Below are positions 1 through 8,587 of a DNA stretch of 52,915 nucleotides, one piece after another. The stretch lies in the NCBI RefSeq assembly GCF_009831555.1, contig NZ_WUUU01000005.1:1-52915 (forward strand), in the 5' to 3' direction. How positions within the stretch are numbered: the first letter of the stretch is position 1; each line of letters starts with the position of its first letter. This DNA is from Halobacterium bonnevillei (lineage in GTDB: Archaea > Halobacteriota > Halobacteria > Halobacteriales > Halobacteriaceae). A model generated the notes under the pieces. That model had not been told where the DNA came from. It was given only the letters and a program-made list of their open reading frames with translations, and did no database searches. The translations under genes and the position numbers were made by a program.

Positions 1-166
1 CGCCGTGCAGTCGCTCGTAGTACTCGTCGTCGTCGGCTGCGAACCCCGCGTCGACGGCCTGCGTCGGCCAGTCGTCGGGCGCGTCCGCCTCGCCCGCCCG
101 GACGGCCTCGCCCATCGCGGCCGGGTCGTCGGGGTCGACGCCGACGAACCATCCCTGTCCAGTCAT
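1..166 (-). CDS. NOP5/NOP56-like protein, N-terminal fragment (partial)
   Basis: Leftward gene cut by the window edge, so only about 55 N-terminal residues are visible. It starts at the ATG whose complement is at 164-166 and reads MTGQGWFVGVDPDDPAAMG, continuing through DDWPTQAVDAGFA to DDDEYYERLHG. This short acidic opening (xWFxGxDPxD, then W-P, GFAxDDxxYY) resembles the start of haloarchaeal NOP5/NOP56-family proteins, which join fibrillarin and L7Ae in the C/D box RNA 2'-O-methylation complex. No catalytic or RNA-binding region is in view, so the family call rests on remembered N-terminal similarity. The next gene to the right is also leftward, with about 150 nt between them. Confidence 0.45.
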   Translation of the reverse strand, partial: MTGQGWFVGVDPDDPAAMGEAVRAGEADAPDDWPTQAVDAGFAADDDEYYERLHG

Positions 167-319
167 GTGCAGGGATTCCGTCCGACGCGGGTTAAACCTA
201 CTCGGTGTCGCCGCGCGGCGCGAGCCGCAAGAACGGACGCTCCGACGCACTGGAGAACGGGTGGGTGTGAGCCGCTGCCCTCCGGGCTATCGACCACGAT
301 GTGCCGCGTTTCGCACCGC

Positions 320-544
320 TCACGTCGGCTGCGGGCCGCCTCCCTCGCTCGGTTTGATGCGTCGGACGACGCCCACCGCGCCGGACTTGAGTTTCACGCG
401 CGCCCCCTCGGGGTCCGCCTCGCCGAGCACCGCGCCGATCTCGCCCTCGATGGGGTCCTTGCCGTGGCCCTGTTCGATGACGACGTAGAGCCCCTTCTTG
501 AGTTCGTTCGGATGCGGGTACTCTGGTGGCTCTCGGTCTGACAT
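320..544 (-). CDS. YwbE family protein
   Basis: A 74-residue protein starting MSDREPPEYPHPNELKKGL. The core LKKGLYVVIEQ, EGEIGAVL and GARVKLKSGAVGVVRRI matches the small beta-rich YwbE family (DUF2196), which is usually 60-75 residues and has no established biochemical role. The full expected length is present. It is transcribed away from the DUF2391 gene, with about 70 nt between the two starts that would have to hold both promoters. The family call is firm; the function is unknown. Confidence 0.8.
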   Translation of the reverse strand: MSDREPPEYPHPNELKKGLYVVIEQGHGKDPIEGEIGAVLGEADPEGARVKLKSGAVGVVRRIKPSEGGGPQPT

Positions 545-585
545 ACGCGATAGTTGGCGCCCTGGCGCAAAGATAGTGCCGGTCG

Positions 586-592
586 TTTAAGG
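586..592 (+). promoter_or_regulatory. TATA-like element for the DUF2391 gene
   Basis: TTTAAGG is centred about 28 nt upstream of the ATG at 617, the spacing expected for a haloarchaeal leaderless transcript. It is the only AT-rich patch in this divergent intergenic stretch. Confidence 0.45.
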
Positions 593-616
593 CGTGGGCG
601 GGCGTCGGCACCCACC

Positions 617-1183
617 ATGAGCGTCCCGCCGACCGAGGACCGGAGCAGAATCTCGGACCTCTTCGACGAACTCGAGGACCTCGACGACCACGTCGAGGAC
701 GACGAGGCCCGCAAACAGCTCCGCGAAGTGAAGGACCTGGCTACCGACATGCAAGACGACAGCAGGACGTTCGGCCGCGTCATCTACGGGTTCGACGCCA
801 ACGATCTGGCGGAAGCCACGCTCGGCGGCCTCCTGTTCGGCATCCCGATGGCCGTCGAAGGCGGCACACTCGAAGCGGGCGAGTTCCTCGCCGGCCACCC
901 CCTGTTGCTCGTCGCGAACGTCGCCGCCACCGTCGCCATCGTGTACGGTGTCCTCTACGTCGCGCGCTTCCAGGACGTCCGCGTCAGGGACCCGATTCTC
1001 GGATTCGTCCCGCGGCGACTCGCCGGCGTGCTCGGCGCGTCGGTCGTCACGGCGACGGCGCTGCTGACAGCGTGGGGATTCATCTCCTGGAGCGACCCGC
1101 GCCTCGCAGCGGCCACCGTCTCCGTCGCGTTGCTCCCGATGGCCATCGGCGCCGCCCTCGGCGACATCCTCCCCGGCAGCTAG
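617..1183 (+). CDS. DUF2391 family integral membrane protein
   Basis: A 188-residue protein starting MSVPPTEDRSRISDLFDEL. The first 60 or so residues are acidic and probably helical or coiled coil (FDELEDLDDHVEDDEARK). After that come four hydrophobic segments at about 70-90, 95-115, 132-153 and 162-183. The GFDANDLAEATLGGLLFGIP motif at the first helix is typical of haloarchaeal DUF2391 (TIGR02587-like) proteins. The ATG at 617 is chosen because it follows a TATA-like element by 28 nt and excludes arginine-rich non-coding-type residues upstream. Function is unknown; it is a cytoplasmic-membrane protein with a cytosolic acidic head. Confidence 0.75.
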   Translation: MSVPPTEDRSRISDLFDELEDLDDHVEDDEARKQLREVKDLATDMQDDSRTFGRVIYGFDANDLAEATLGGLLFGIPMAVEGGTLEAGEFLAGHPLLLVANVAATVAIVYGVLYVARFQDVRVRDPILGFVPRRLAGVLGASVVTATALLTAWGFISWSDPRLAAATVSVALLPMAIGAALGDILPGS

Positions 1184-1245
1184 GCTGATTCCGGCGCCAC
1201 TCGACGCGCCGCCCGATTCCGGGTGACGCCGCCGAAAGACAACGG

Positions 1246-1252
1246 TTAAAAC
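1246..1252 (+). promoter_or_regulatory. TATA box of the zinc-finger/EF-1 beta operon
   Basis: TTAAAAC is centred about 27 nt before the ATG at 1276 and follows an A-rich patch (gccgaaagacaacgg). It fits a single promoter driving both downstream genes. Confidence 0.55.
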
Positions 1253-1275
1253 GCGTCCGGCCGCAAAACAGTCGT

Positions 1276-1461
1276 ATGAGCGAAAGCGACACCGAAGCCA
1301 AACGGGCGCGCAAGTGCGTGTCCTGTGGCATCAACATCTCCGGCACCACCGCAGCCGCGTTCAAATGTCCGGACTGCGGGCAGCAGATCTACCGCTGCGC
1401 GAAGTGCCGCAAGCAGAGCAACCTCTACGAGTGCCCCGACTGCGGGTTCCGGGGGCCGTAA
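1276..1461 (+). CDS. Small zinc-finger protein (HVO_2753-like)
   Basis: A 61-residue protein with four CxxC-type knuckles: CVSCGIN, CPDCGQQ, CAKCRKQ and CPDCGFRGP. This is the layout of the short haloarchaeal zinc-finger protein studied as HVO_2753 in Haloferax volcanii, where it was linked to swarming and biofilm formation. The eight cysteines could hold two zinc ions. The length is the usual 58-62 residues. It is followed after 2 nt by the EF-1 beta gene, so the two are surely co-transcribed. Such proteins probably mediate protein or nucleic-acid contacts; no enzymatic role is implied. Confidence 0.85.
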   Translation: MSESDTEAKRARKCVSCGINISGTTAAAFKCPDCGQQIYRCAKCRKQSNLYECPDCGFRGP

Positions 1462-1463
1462 CC

Positions 1464-1730
1464 ATGGGGAAGGTCGCCGCCGTCCTCAAGGTCATGCCGG
1501 ACAGCCCCGAAGCCGACCTCGACGACCTCGAGAGCCGCCTCTCCGAGTCGCTCCCCGAGGGGGCGAAGATCAACGGCACCGACACCGAGGAAGTCGCATT
1601 CGGCCTCACCGCCCTCCTCACCACCGTCATCGTCCCCGACGACGCCGGCGGCACCGAAGCCGTCGAAGACGCGTTCGCGAACGTCGACGGCGTCGAATCC
1701 GTCGCCGTCGAAGAAGTCGGTCGTATATAG
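1464..1730 (+). CDS. aef1B: Elongation factor 1-beta
   Basis: An 88-residue protein, [20 protein letters not shown] onward, ending [15 protein letters not shown]. This is the archaeal EF-1 beta family: one ferredoxin-like fold corresponding to the C-terminal exchange domain of eukaryotic eEF1B. It promotes GDP/GTP exchange on EF-1 alpha during translation. Length matches the family (about 88-92). The ATG at 1464 lies 2 nt after the zinc-finger stop, indicating translational coupling. A T5 run followed by a GC hairpin just after the stop may end the transcript. Confidence 0.92.
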   Translation: MGKVAAVLKVMPDSPEADLDDLESRLSESLPEGAKINGTDTEEVAFGLTALLTTVIVPDDAGGTEAVEDAFANVDGVESVAVEEVGRI

Positions 1731-2034
1731 CGACCTTTTTCGCTGCGCGCGCCGACGGCGCGCTCGGTAAACGCTCGGCCAAAAGCGCTCCTCGCTCCGT
1801 CCGTCAGAGCAAGCTCTGACGACGTCACGTTCGCTCCGCTCACGTGACTTCCGCCCGCTCCGCTCGCGTCAGTCGTTCGTCGGCCTGCGCGCGCTCGCTC
1901 CGCTCGCTTGCGCAGCGATGCGGCCGCCTCGGGTTCTTCGAACCGCTCACGGGTCGCTACACTCCCCGTTCGCGCAGGTCGCTGCGCGTAGCGAAGCGCG
2001 CCGCTCGGCGGCCGAATGCTCCTGCATCGATGGG
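1731..2034. repeat. GC-rich intergenic hairpin cluster
   Basis: No credible gene. The stretch begins with T5 (1736-1740) and then holds a chain of inverted repeats: GCGCGCCG/CGGCGCGC near 1747-1763; a perfect 9-bp CGTCAGAGC/GCTCTGACG with a 2-nt loop at 1802-1821; and GTCACGT/ACGTGAC across an 11-nt loop at about 1824-1848. It continues with many variants of gctccgctcgc to about 1990. It lies between converging genes (EF-1 beta and a lipoprotein), so part of it may act as a bidirectional terminator. The repeated gctccgctcg core resembles degenerate palindromic repeats seen in other haloarchaeal intergenic regions. Confidence 0.6.
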
Positions 2035-2670
2035 TCAATTCTCGACAATCGCGCCGACGTCCACGCTGAATCCCCAGCCTTCGTCGAGGTAGTTCTCGTC
2101 CTCGAAGCGGTACGCGCCGATCGGGTGGCACTCGTCGCTGTCGTGGGCGGCGAGCACGTGGAACTCGCCAGTCACCGTCTCGCCGGGGTCCAGCGTCTCC
2201 TCGCGCATCACCGACGGGAGCGCGACTCCGTCGGTCGCCTGCCAGCAGTCGTCGCTGGGTTCCTCGGGGACGACACCGCCATCCGGCGCGAGCAACAGCG
2301 TCCCTCGCCCGTCGGCGTTCTTGCCGAGAATCGCGTCCCACGGGACCAGCGACCCGAAGGAGAACGTCCGGGCCTCGTCGGCGTCGTTCGTGAACGCGAC
2401 TTCGAGACGGGCGGGCCGGTCGCGACCGAAGTTCTCTGTGACGGTCACGCCGATGGTGACGTCTTCGACGGGCGGGTCGTCGGTCTGGACGTCGTCCAGG
2501 TGATACGGGAATCCCGTTCCTGCGTCAGTCGTCCCTTCGGAAGTCGTTTGTTCGTCGGTTGTCTGTTCAGTCGTCCGGCCGTCCGTGGGTCCGCCGCCGC
2601 CCGCCCGGGAGCCGGTGCATCCAGCGAGCGAGACGGCGGCCAGTGTCCCGAGGTAGGTTCGGCGCTTCAT
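2035..2670 (-). CDS. Tat-type lipoprotein of unknown function
   Basis: A 211-residue protein starting MKRRTYLGTLAAVSLAGCTG. It has a twin-arginine signal with the lipobox LAGC, so it should be exported folded and lipid-anchored at Cys18. A Ser/Thr/Gly/Glu-rich linker follows (about 20-50). The domain from about 65 on is beta-rich (DVTIGVTVTENF, RPARLEVAFTNDADEARTFSFG, LDPGETVTGEFHVLAAH, GWGFSVDVGAIVEN). This resembles an immunoglobulin-like or BsuPI-like extracellular fold, but that is inference. Two Cys residues in the domain (DDCWQ, DECHP) could form a disulfide. No specific function is recognised. Confidence 0.7.
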   Translation of the reverse strand: MKRRTYLGTLAAVSLAGCTGSRAGGGGPTDGRTTEQTTDEQTTSEGTTDAGTGFPYHLDDVQTDDPPVEDVTIGVTVTENFGRDRPARLEVAFTNDADEARTFSFGSLVPWDAILGKNADGRGTLLLAPDGGVVPEEPSDDCWQATDGVALPSVMREETLDPGETVTGEFHVLAAHDSDECHPIGAYRFEDENYLDEGWGFSVDVGAIVEN

Positions 2671-2759
2671 GGACGAGCGTACGGCCGGGTTTCATAAACG
2701 CATTCCCCGGACTCAAAGAATTGTTTTAGCGCCTCTCGGCGGCGATATCGGCCACAAGC

Positions 2760-3920
2760 CTAAAATACGGCGTCCATCGCCTGCTGGAGGTCGGCCTCCA
2801 GGTCGTCGACGTGTTCGATGCCGATGCTCGCGCGAATCAAGGGGTCGGTGAGGCCCGCGGCTTCGCGTTCCTCCTTCGGGATTGCTGCGTGGGTCATCGC
2901 GGCCGGCTGCTCGATGAGCGACTCGACGCCGCCCAGCGACTCCGCGAGCGTGAACACCTCGGTCTCGCCGACGAACTCGCTGGCCTCCTCGAGGCTGGCG
3001 TCCAGCTCGAAGGAGAGCATCCCGCCGAAGTCGTCCATCTGCTCGGCGGCCAGTTCGTGGTCCGGGTGGCTCTCCAGACCCGGATAGAAGACGTGCTCGA
3101 CGCGGTCGTGGGCGTCCAGCCACTCCGCGAGGTGCTGGGCGTTCTCGCAGTGGCGGTCCATGCGCACGCCGAGGCTCTTCGTGCCGCGGAGCACGAGGAA
3201 GCAGTCGAAGGGACCCGGGGTCGCGCCGACCGAGTTCTGGTAGAACGCGAGGCGTTCGTCGAGGTCTTCGTCGTCGGTGACGAGCGCGCCCGCGACGAGG
3301 TCGGAGTGCCCGCCGAGGTATTTCGTGAGGCTGTGACAGACGACGTCGGCACCGTGCTCGAGCGGGCGCTGGAGGTACGGTGTCGCGAACGTGTTGTCGA
3401 CCGCGCAGAGCGCGTCGTGCTCGTGGGCGACGGCCGCGAGCGCGTCGATGTCGTTGACGTTCATCAGGGGGTTCGTCGGCGTCTCCACCCAGACGAGTTC
3501 CGTCGAGTCACGCATGGCGTCCCGGACCGCGGCGTGGTCGGTGGTGTCCACGAAGTCGAACTCGAGGTCGTACTCCTCGTAGACCTGCGTGAAGATGCGG
3601 TGGGTGCCACCGTAGACGTCGTTGCCCGCGACGACGTGGTCGCCGGACTCCAGGAGGTTCATCACGGTGTTGATAGCGCCCATCCCCGACGAGAAGCACC
3701 GACCGAACTCGCCGCCCTCGAGGCTCGCCAGGTTGTCCTCGAGGTCCGTGCGGGTCGGGTTCCCGGTGCGGGAGTACTCGTACCCGCGGTGGTCGCCCGG
3801 CGCGTCCTGGACGTACGTCGAGTTCGCGTAGATCGGCGTCATCAGCGCGCCCGTCTCCTCGTCGGGTTCCTGGCCGGCGTGGATGGCGCGCGTCTCGAAG
3901 CGCTGGTCCTCGTCACTCAT
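2760..3920 (-). CDS. Cystathionine gamma-synthase/lyase family PLP enzyme
   Basis: A 386-residue protein starting MSDEDQRFETRAIHAGQEPD. It belongs to the Cys/Met-metabolism PLP family: YEYSRTGNPTR near residue 52, EGGEFGRCFSSGMGAI, VWVETPTNPL, DNTFATP, and HSLTKYLGGHSDLVAGAL, which holds the Schiff-base lysine. These enzymes join cysteine to an activated homoserine or cleave cystathionine in transsulfuration; sequence alone does not decide between synthase, gamma-lyase and O-acetylhomoserine sulfhydrylase. The ATG at 3920 is preferred over one 93 nt upstream because the extra residues do not belong to the family and family members begin with this motif. Confidence 0.88.
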   Translation of the reverse strand: MSDEDQRFETRAIHAGQEPDEETGALMTPIYANSTYVQDAPGDHRGYEYSRTGNPTRTDLEDNLASLEGGEFGRCFSSGMGAINTVMNLLESGDHVVAGNDVYGGTHRIFTQVYEEYDLEFDFVDTTDHAAVRDAMRDSTELVWVETPTNPLMNVNDIDALAAVAHEHDALCAVDNTFATPYLQRPLEHGADVVCHSLTKYLGGHSDLVAGALVTDDEDLDERLAFYQNSVGATPGPFDCFLVLRGTKSLGVRMDRHCENAQHLAEWLDAHDRVEHVFYPGLESHPDHELAAEQMDDFGGMLSFELDASLEEASEFVGETEVFTLAESLGGVESLIEQPAAMTHAAIPKEEREAAGLTDPLIRASIGIEHVDDLEADLQQAMDAVF

Positions 3921-4053
3921 ACGCGGAGCGTCGGCGGCCCGCGAGTTAGGTCTGTTCGTTTCCGCCCCCGCCGTCCCAGTCGCGTTCGCGGTCACGTTCG
4001 CCGCCGTCTCCATCTCCCTCCGGGTTCCGCGGGTCGACCGCCGACGAGTCGGG

Positions 4054-5163
4054 CTACAGCGGGAAGTCGCCGTCCGCGATGCGCTCTGCGACCCGGCCCA
4101 TGTACTCGACGATCGGCCACTCCCCTGCCGTGCCCGCGCTCTCTACCTGGTGTCGGTGGATGTCCTCCCAGACCGTCGCCAGCGAGAACGCCGCGTGCGC
4201 CCGATAGAACCGCGAGTGCTCGAAGACGCGGCCGGTCTGTTCCTCGTACCTCGCGACGAGTTCCCGGCGGGTGGGACTCCCGGGTTCGCTGGTGAACGGG
4301 CAGAGGCCGTGTTCGGCCGTCTCCCGGATGCCGGCGAGTTCGTCCTCGCTGGCGTACTCGCCGTCCAGGTCGTCGACAGACGGCGTCGGGTCGCCGGGGT
4401 CCCGCCAGTACAGCAGGAAGTACCCGAGCTCCGTCAACGGGTCCCCGACTATCGCCGTCTCCCAGTCCACGACGCCCGTGACGCGGGGCGCCTCGGGTCC
4501 ACCGAGAAAGACGTTCCCGGGCTTGAAGTCGCCGTGCACGAGCGCGGTGTCCGGTTCTTCAGGAACGTTCTCGTGGAGCCACGCGCCGGCCGCGTGAAGC
4601 GCGGGGAGGTCGCGACCCGTGACGCTCGTCGCCGTGTCCAGGCGCTCGCGGTCGCGGTCGAGTTGCTCCCGGAGCGGCACGCGCTCGCAGACGCCAGCGA
4701 ACGAGTCTGGGTCTACCGAATGCACGTCGGCGAGCGCGTCGACGAGCTCCTCGCCGACCGTGCGGCGCGCCGACTCGGCCTGGAATCGCTGCGGGAGCGG
4801 GTCGCCGACGGACGTCGACTCCCCCTCCAGGTGGGTCATCACGAAGAACGGCGCCCCCACGATGGTCTCGTCGTCGCAGTACAGCACCGGTTCGGGCGCG
4901 TCCACGGTCGTGTCCGCGAGACGCTCCAGCACCCGGAACTCGGACTCGAGGTCCGCGACCAGGTCGGTGTCGCGGAGTTTGTGTGGTCGCCGGACCACGT
5001 ACGCGAGACCCTGTTCGGCTGTCGACACGCCGATGGAGAGGTTGAGGGCCTCGTGGAGCAGTTCGGTCTCCACCACGGGCTCGTCGAGTTCGGCGGCGAG
5101 GACGGATTCGAGCGCAGACGCGTCGACGCCCAGGGCGGCGAGACTCGTCGCGTCGTCAGTCAT
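4054..5163 (-). CDS. Phosphotransferase family protein (APH fold)
   Basis: A 369-residue protein starting MTDDATSLAALGVDASALES. Kinase-like signatures are ALVHGDFKPGNVFLG (Brenner-type catalytic loop with Asp) and GVVDWETAIVGDPLTELGYF (metal-binding Asp), with NLSIGVSTAEQGLAYVVRRP as the N-lobe nucleotide region. The overall pattern is that of the aminoglycoside phosphotransferase/choline kinase fold, closest to the ACAD10-like phosphotransferases often linked to fatty-acid or hydroxy-acid metabolism. The substrate cannot be told. The start at 5163 excludes an upstream basic extension. It is divergent from the Dna2-like gene. Confidence 0.8.
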   Translation of the reverse strand: MTDDATSLAALGVDASALESVLAAELDEPVVETELLHEALNLSIGVSTAEQGLAYVVRRPHKLRDTDLVADLESEFRVLERLADTTVDAPEPVLYCDDETIVGAPFFVMTHLEGESTSVGDPLPQRFQAESARRTVGEELVDALADVHSVDPDSFAGVCERVPLREQLDRDRERLDTATSVTGRDLPALHAAGAWLHENVPEEPDTALVHGDFKPGNVFLGGPEAPRVTGVVDWETAIVGDPLTELGYFLLYWRDPGDPTPSVDDLDGEYASEDELAGIRETAEHGLCPFTSEPGSPTRRELVARYEEQTGRVFEHSRFYRAHAAFSLATVWEDIHRHQVESAGTAGEWPIVEYMGRVAERIADGDFPL

Positions 5164-5315
5164 ACTGCAACGGATTCCGCCGGCCCGTATAAGTCTCGTC
5201 CCGGCTCGATAAGCGATACCACAGTCGACGAGCGTCGGTGCAAGTACTGGCAATTGTGGGGGTGGAGACCGCGCCGAGCGACAACGTTTTTCGCCGGGCT
5301 CCCGTCTCGTCGCTC

Positions 5316-8066
5316 GTGAACGTACGGGGCGAAGTTACGGACGTGGGGGACGTGCGCTCGGTGAGCACGCAGTACGGTGAGCGCGACGTGCTCGACGTCC
5401 ACGTCCGGCCGAACGAGGGTAGCGACGACGACGTTCGACCCGGCGACCCCGAGGCGTCCGTCCGCGTGACGCTGTGGGGGAAGTGGACGGAGACGGCCGA
5501 CTACCTCGACCCCGGCATGGAGCTGTGGGTGACCGACGCGGACGAAGACGAGTGGAACGGCGAGACGAATTACGCGACGTCGAAGCAGTCGTACGTCGTC
5601 GTGGAACCCGACTTCCTCGTGGACGTGACGAACATCCGGTCGTTCGTGCAGTGTCCGCGGATGTACTACTTGAACAAACTCTCCGGGTTGCCGCTGAAGT
5701 ATCCGGTGACGAAGGGGACCATCGTCCACGAGGTGTTCGGCGACCTGCTGCGCGGCCGGAGCCTGGACGACGCGGTCGCGGAGCGCGTGGACGACGCCGG
5801 CCTGGAACTCGGCCTGCTGGGCCGGGACCGCGACGAGGTCGAAGCCGACGTGCGCGCGAACGCCGCGGCCATCGAGGGCTGGCTGAAGCAGGGTCACTTC
5901 TCCAGCGACGGCGGCACGCCCGACGCCGACCTGGTCGGTGACGCCGAAAGCGACCCCGCCGAAGACGACTGGCAGGCAGGCGACGACTGGCGCTCTGAGT
6001 ACACGCTGATTTCGGAGACGTTCGGCATCAAGGGCCGCTGTGACGCCATCCGGCGCGGGATGCCGGTGGAACTCAAGACCGGGAAGAACACGAACCGCGA
6101 CCCGCGGTTCCACGACAAGGTGCAGGCGGCGTGCTACGCGCTGATGCTCGAGGACCGCGGGGTCGACGTCGACACCGGCACGCTCCTCTACACGAAGAAC
6201 GCAGCCGTCGACCGCAGCGAGGCGTCGGGCGACCTCTCGCCCGCCAAGGAGTTCTCCATCTCGAAGGGGTTTCTGGAGTTCGTCGTGCGCGAGCGCAACC
6301 ACCTCGCGGCCATCGAGGCGCGCGGCGACCCCCCGACCGGGTTCGAGGCGGACGCGAAGTGCGAGTACTGCTTCGAGCAGGACACCTGTATGGTGGTTTC
6401 GGGCCGACTCGACCAGGAGTCGAAAGCCGGGCAGCTCGGCACGCCCATCCCGGGGGGCGAGCGCGCGTACTTCCGGGAGCTGTACGACGCCGTGGAGGCC
6501 GAGCGCCGCGAGGTCCACGACGAGTACCGAAAACTCTGGGAGCAGACGCCGGCGGAACGCGCCGACGACGACCGCGCTGTGGTCGACCTCGAGCCGGCGG
6601 GCCGGGAAGAACTGCCGGACGGCCGGTGGCAGCTCACCGCGACCCGTCCGACGGCAGCAGCCTCGAAAATTCGGCAGGGGGACCGCGTGCTGGCCTCCGA
6701 CGGCGACCCCGTGAAGGGAACCGCGGAGATGGCGCGCGTGGAGACGCTGTCACCGGACCGGGTCGTGGTTACGGCTGACGAACCCGTCGACCTGCGCCGC
6801 CTGGACGTCTACCCCTCGGAGCTGAGCGTCGACCGGATGCTCACGGCGCTACACGACGCGCTGCTGAAGGGCGACGAACGCCGCAAGGACGTCCTCTTCG
6901 ACCGCGCGACCCCCGAGTTCCGTGACGAGGACCACGCCGTCATCGAGAACAACGACGCGCAGAACGCCGCAGTGAACCGCTCGCTGAACGCCGAGGACTT
7001 CGCGCTCGTGCACGGGCCGCCCGGCACCGGGAAGACGTACACCATCGCGACGCTCATCCGCGAGTTCGTTGAGCGCGGCGACCGCGTGCTGCTCGCGGCG
7101 TTCACGAACCGCGCGGTCGACAACGCGCTCGAAGCGCTCCGCGAGCAGGGATACAGCGACATCGTGCGCGTGGGCACGTCGAACGGCATCCGCGAGGACA
7201 TGCAGGACCTCCGCCTGAACCAGTCCGGGAACCCCGCGGAGTGCGCGCGAGCGCTCCAGACGGCGGACGTCGTCGCCGCGACGACGGCGACGTGTGGCTC
7301 CCGCGTGATGCGCGAACAGGAGTTCGACGTGGTGCTCGTCGACGAGGCCAGCCAGCTCACGGAGCCGGACACGCTGGCCGCAATCAACCACGGCGACCGG
7401 TTCGTGCTCGTCGGCGACCACGAGCAACTGCCGCCGGTCGTGCGGTCGGGCGGGCGGCTCGGCACGTCGCTGTTCGAGCGCCTCGTCGACACGCACCCGG
7501 AGGCGGCGGTGATGCTCGACCAGCAGTACCGCATGAGCCAGCGCATCCAGGCGTTCTCCTCGGAGTCGTTCTACGACGGCCAGCTCCGGCCGGCCACCGG
7601 CGAGGTGGCCGGACAGACGCTCGCTGACCTCGGCGTCGAGACCGGCGGCGCGGTCAGGGACGGCGTCTCCTTCCACGACGTCCCCGGCACGGGCGACGCC
7701 CACGTCGACCCCGCGGAGGCCGAGCGCGTCGGCGACGTCGTGCGCGAGTACGTCGACGCCGGCCTCGACCCGGCCGACGTCGGCGTCATCGCGCCGTTCC
7801 GCGCGCAGATTGCGGAAATCGGGCGCCACGTCCCCGAGGGGGTCGCCGTCGACACCGTCGACCGCTTCCAGGGCTCCTCGAAGGAAGTCATCGCGGTGTC
7901 GTTCGTCGCGACCGGCAGCCTGGACGGCCCGATCTTCGAGGACCACCGCCGCGTGAACGTCGCGCTCACTCGCGCGAAGAAGAGCCTCGTGCTCGTCGGC
8001 GACGAGCGGGCGCTCCGCTCGGAACCGCTGTACGACCGGATGGTCGACTGGGCGACGCTGGGCTGA
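5316..8066 (+). CDS. dna2: Dna2/Cas4-like nuclease fused to SF1 helicase
   Basis: About 916 residues from the GTG at 5316 (MNVRGEVTDVGDVRS). Residues 1-100 look like an OB-type domain. A Cas4/RecB-family nuclease follows, with Cys113 in QCPRMYYLNK, GTIVHEVFGDL, GIKGRCDAI, VELKTGKN (PD-(D/E)XK core) and Cys349/352/358 in KCEYCFEQDTC. The four Cys should bind an Fe-S cluster. An SF1 helicase occupies roughly 550-916: VHGPPGTGKTYT (Walker A), VLVDEASQLTEPD (Walker B), VGDHEQLPPVV, DTVDRFQGSSKEVI and RRVNVALTRAKKSL. The order matches archaeal/eukaryotic Dna2, a flap- and end-processing nuclease-helicase. A longer GTG start at 5238 is open, but it lies upstream of a T-rich patch at 5287-5291 that could be the promoter. 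Confidence 0.88.
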   Translation: MNVRGEVTDVGDVRSVSTQYGERDVLDVHVRPNEGSDDDVRPGDPEASVRVTLWGKWTETADYLDPGMELWVTDADEDEWNGETNYATSKQSYVVVEPDFLVDVTNIRSFVQCPRMYYLNKLSGLPLKYPVTKGTIVHEVFGDLLRGRSLDDAVAERVDDAGLELGLLGRDRDEVEADVRANAAAIEGWLKQGHFSSDGGTPDADLVGDAESDPAEDDWQAGDDWRSEYTLISETFGIKGRCDAIRRGMPVELKTGKNTNRDPRFHDKVQAACYALMLEDRGVDVDTGTLLYTKNAAVDRSEASGDLSPAKEFSISKGFLEFVVRERNHLAAIEARGDPPTGFEADAKCEYCFEQDTCMVVSGRLDQESKAGQLGTPIPGGERAYFRELYDAVEAERREVHDEYRKLWEQTPAERADDDRAVVDLEPAGREELPDGRWQLTATRPTAAASKIRQGDRVLASDGDPVKGTAEMARVETLSPDRVVVTADEPVDLRRLDVYPSELSVDRMLTALHDALLKGDERRKDVLFDRATPEFRDEDHAVIENNDAQNAAVNRSLNAEDFALVHGPPGTGKTYTIATLIREFVERGDRVLLAAFTNRAVDNALEALREQGYSDIVRVGTSNGIREDMQDLRLNQSGNPAECARALQTADVVAATTATCGSRVMREQEFDVVLVDEASQLTEPDTLAAINHGDRFVLVGDHEQLPPVVRSGGRLGTSLFERLVDTHPEAAVMLDQQYRMSQRIQAFSSESFYDGQLRPATGEVAGQTLADLGVETGGAVRDGVSFHDVPGTGDAHVDPAEAERVGDVVREYVDAGLDPADVGVIAPFRAQIAEIGRHVPEGVAVDTVDRFQGSSKEVIAVSFVATGSLDGPIFEDHRRVNVALTRAKKSLVLVGDERALRSEPLYDRMVDWATLG

Positions 8067-8146
8067 CTGCGGGACTGCCGCATCGCGATTCGACCGGCTG
8101 CCGAGACCCCAGTCCTTTTTGCACGCCGTCCCGCACGTGACCGTGA

Positions 8147-8542
8147 ATGCCGAAGTCGAACAGCCGGGAGCGCGCTCCCCGCGACGAGGACGCGCTGTCA
8201 CCCGTGCCCGCGGACCGGGACGCGCCGGACGTTTTCGACGAACGTCCGGACGAGAGCGCCGCCAGCGAGGCGTTCCAGGCGCTCGCGAGCGAGGTCCGGG
8301 TCTCCGTGCTCGTCCACCTGCTGCGAGCTGAGCGGGAGGGCACCGGCCCGCGACCGTTCGCCGAAATCCAGGACCTCGTGGGCAGCGACAGCTCCGCGGG
8401 GTTCGCCTACCACCTCCGCCAGCTCTCCGGCCACTTCGTCCGGAAGACGCCCGACGGCTACGTCTTGACGCCCGCTGGCCGCCGCGCAGCCAGGGCAGTG
8501 CTGTCGGGGGCGTTCACGAGCGACGACCAGCGCGCGAGCTAG
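8147..8542 (+). CDS. ArsR-like winged-helix regulator
   Basis: A 131-residue protein. An N-terminal polar tail of about 40 residues precedes SEAFQALASEVRVSVLVHLL, the opening helix typical of haloarchaeal ArsR/DUF7347-like regulators. It continues with FAEIQDLVGSDSSAGFAYHL (recognition region) and GHFVRKTPDGYVLTPAGRRA (wing and last helix). It probably binds DNA as a dimer; the ligand is unknown and no metal-binding cysteines are present. It follows the Dna2-like gene by 80 nt with a T-rich patch (tcctttttgc, about 8113-8122) between, so it may have its own promoter. It ends about 45 nt from the converging proteasome alpha gene. Confidence 0.75.
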   Translation: MPKSNSRERAPRDEDALSPVPADRDAPDVFDERPDESAASEAFQALASEVRVSVLVHLLRAEREGTGPRPFAEIQDLVGSDSSAGFAYHLRQLSGHFVRKTPDGYVLTPAGRRAARAVLSGAFTSDDQRAS

Positions 8543-8587
8543 CGCGGGCTCCCGAAGAAGCGACGCCTCCCTCCCCGCAGAGTTCTC

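Noticed and set aside
1844-2092. Open frames through the hairpin cluster after EF-1 beta
   Set aside because: Arg/Ser-rich translations of gctccgctcgc repeats overlapping the lipoprotein gene on the other strand; no coding signature.
2811-5319. Long rightward open frames opposite the cystathionine and phosphotransferase genes
   Set aside because: Arg/Val-rich antisense shadows caused by high GC; no start context and no family resemblance.
5316-8066. Cas4-like nuclease as a sign of a CRISPR locus
   Set aside because: It is fused to a full SF1 helicase in Dna2 order, and no repeats, spacers or cas genes are nearby.
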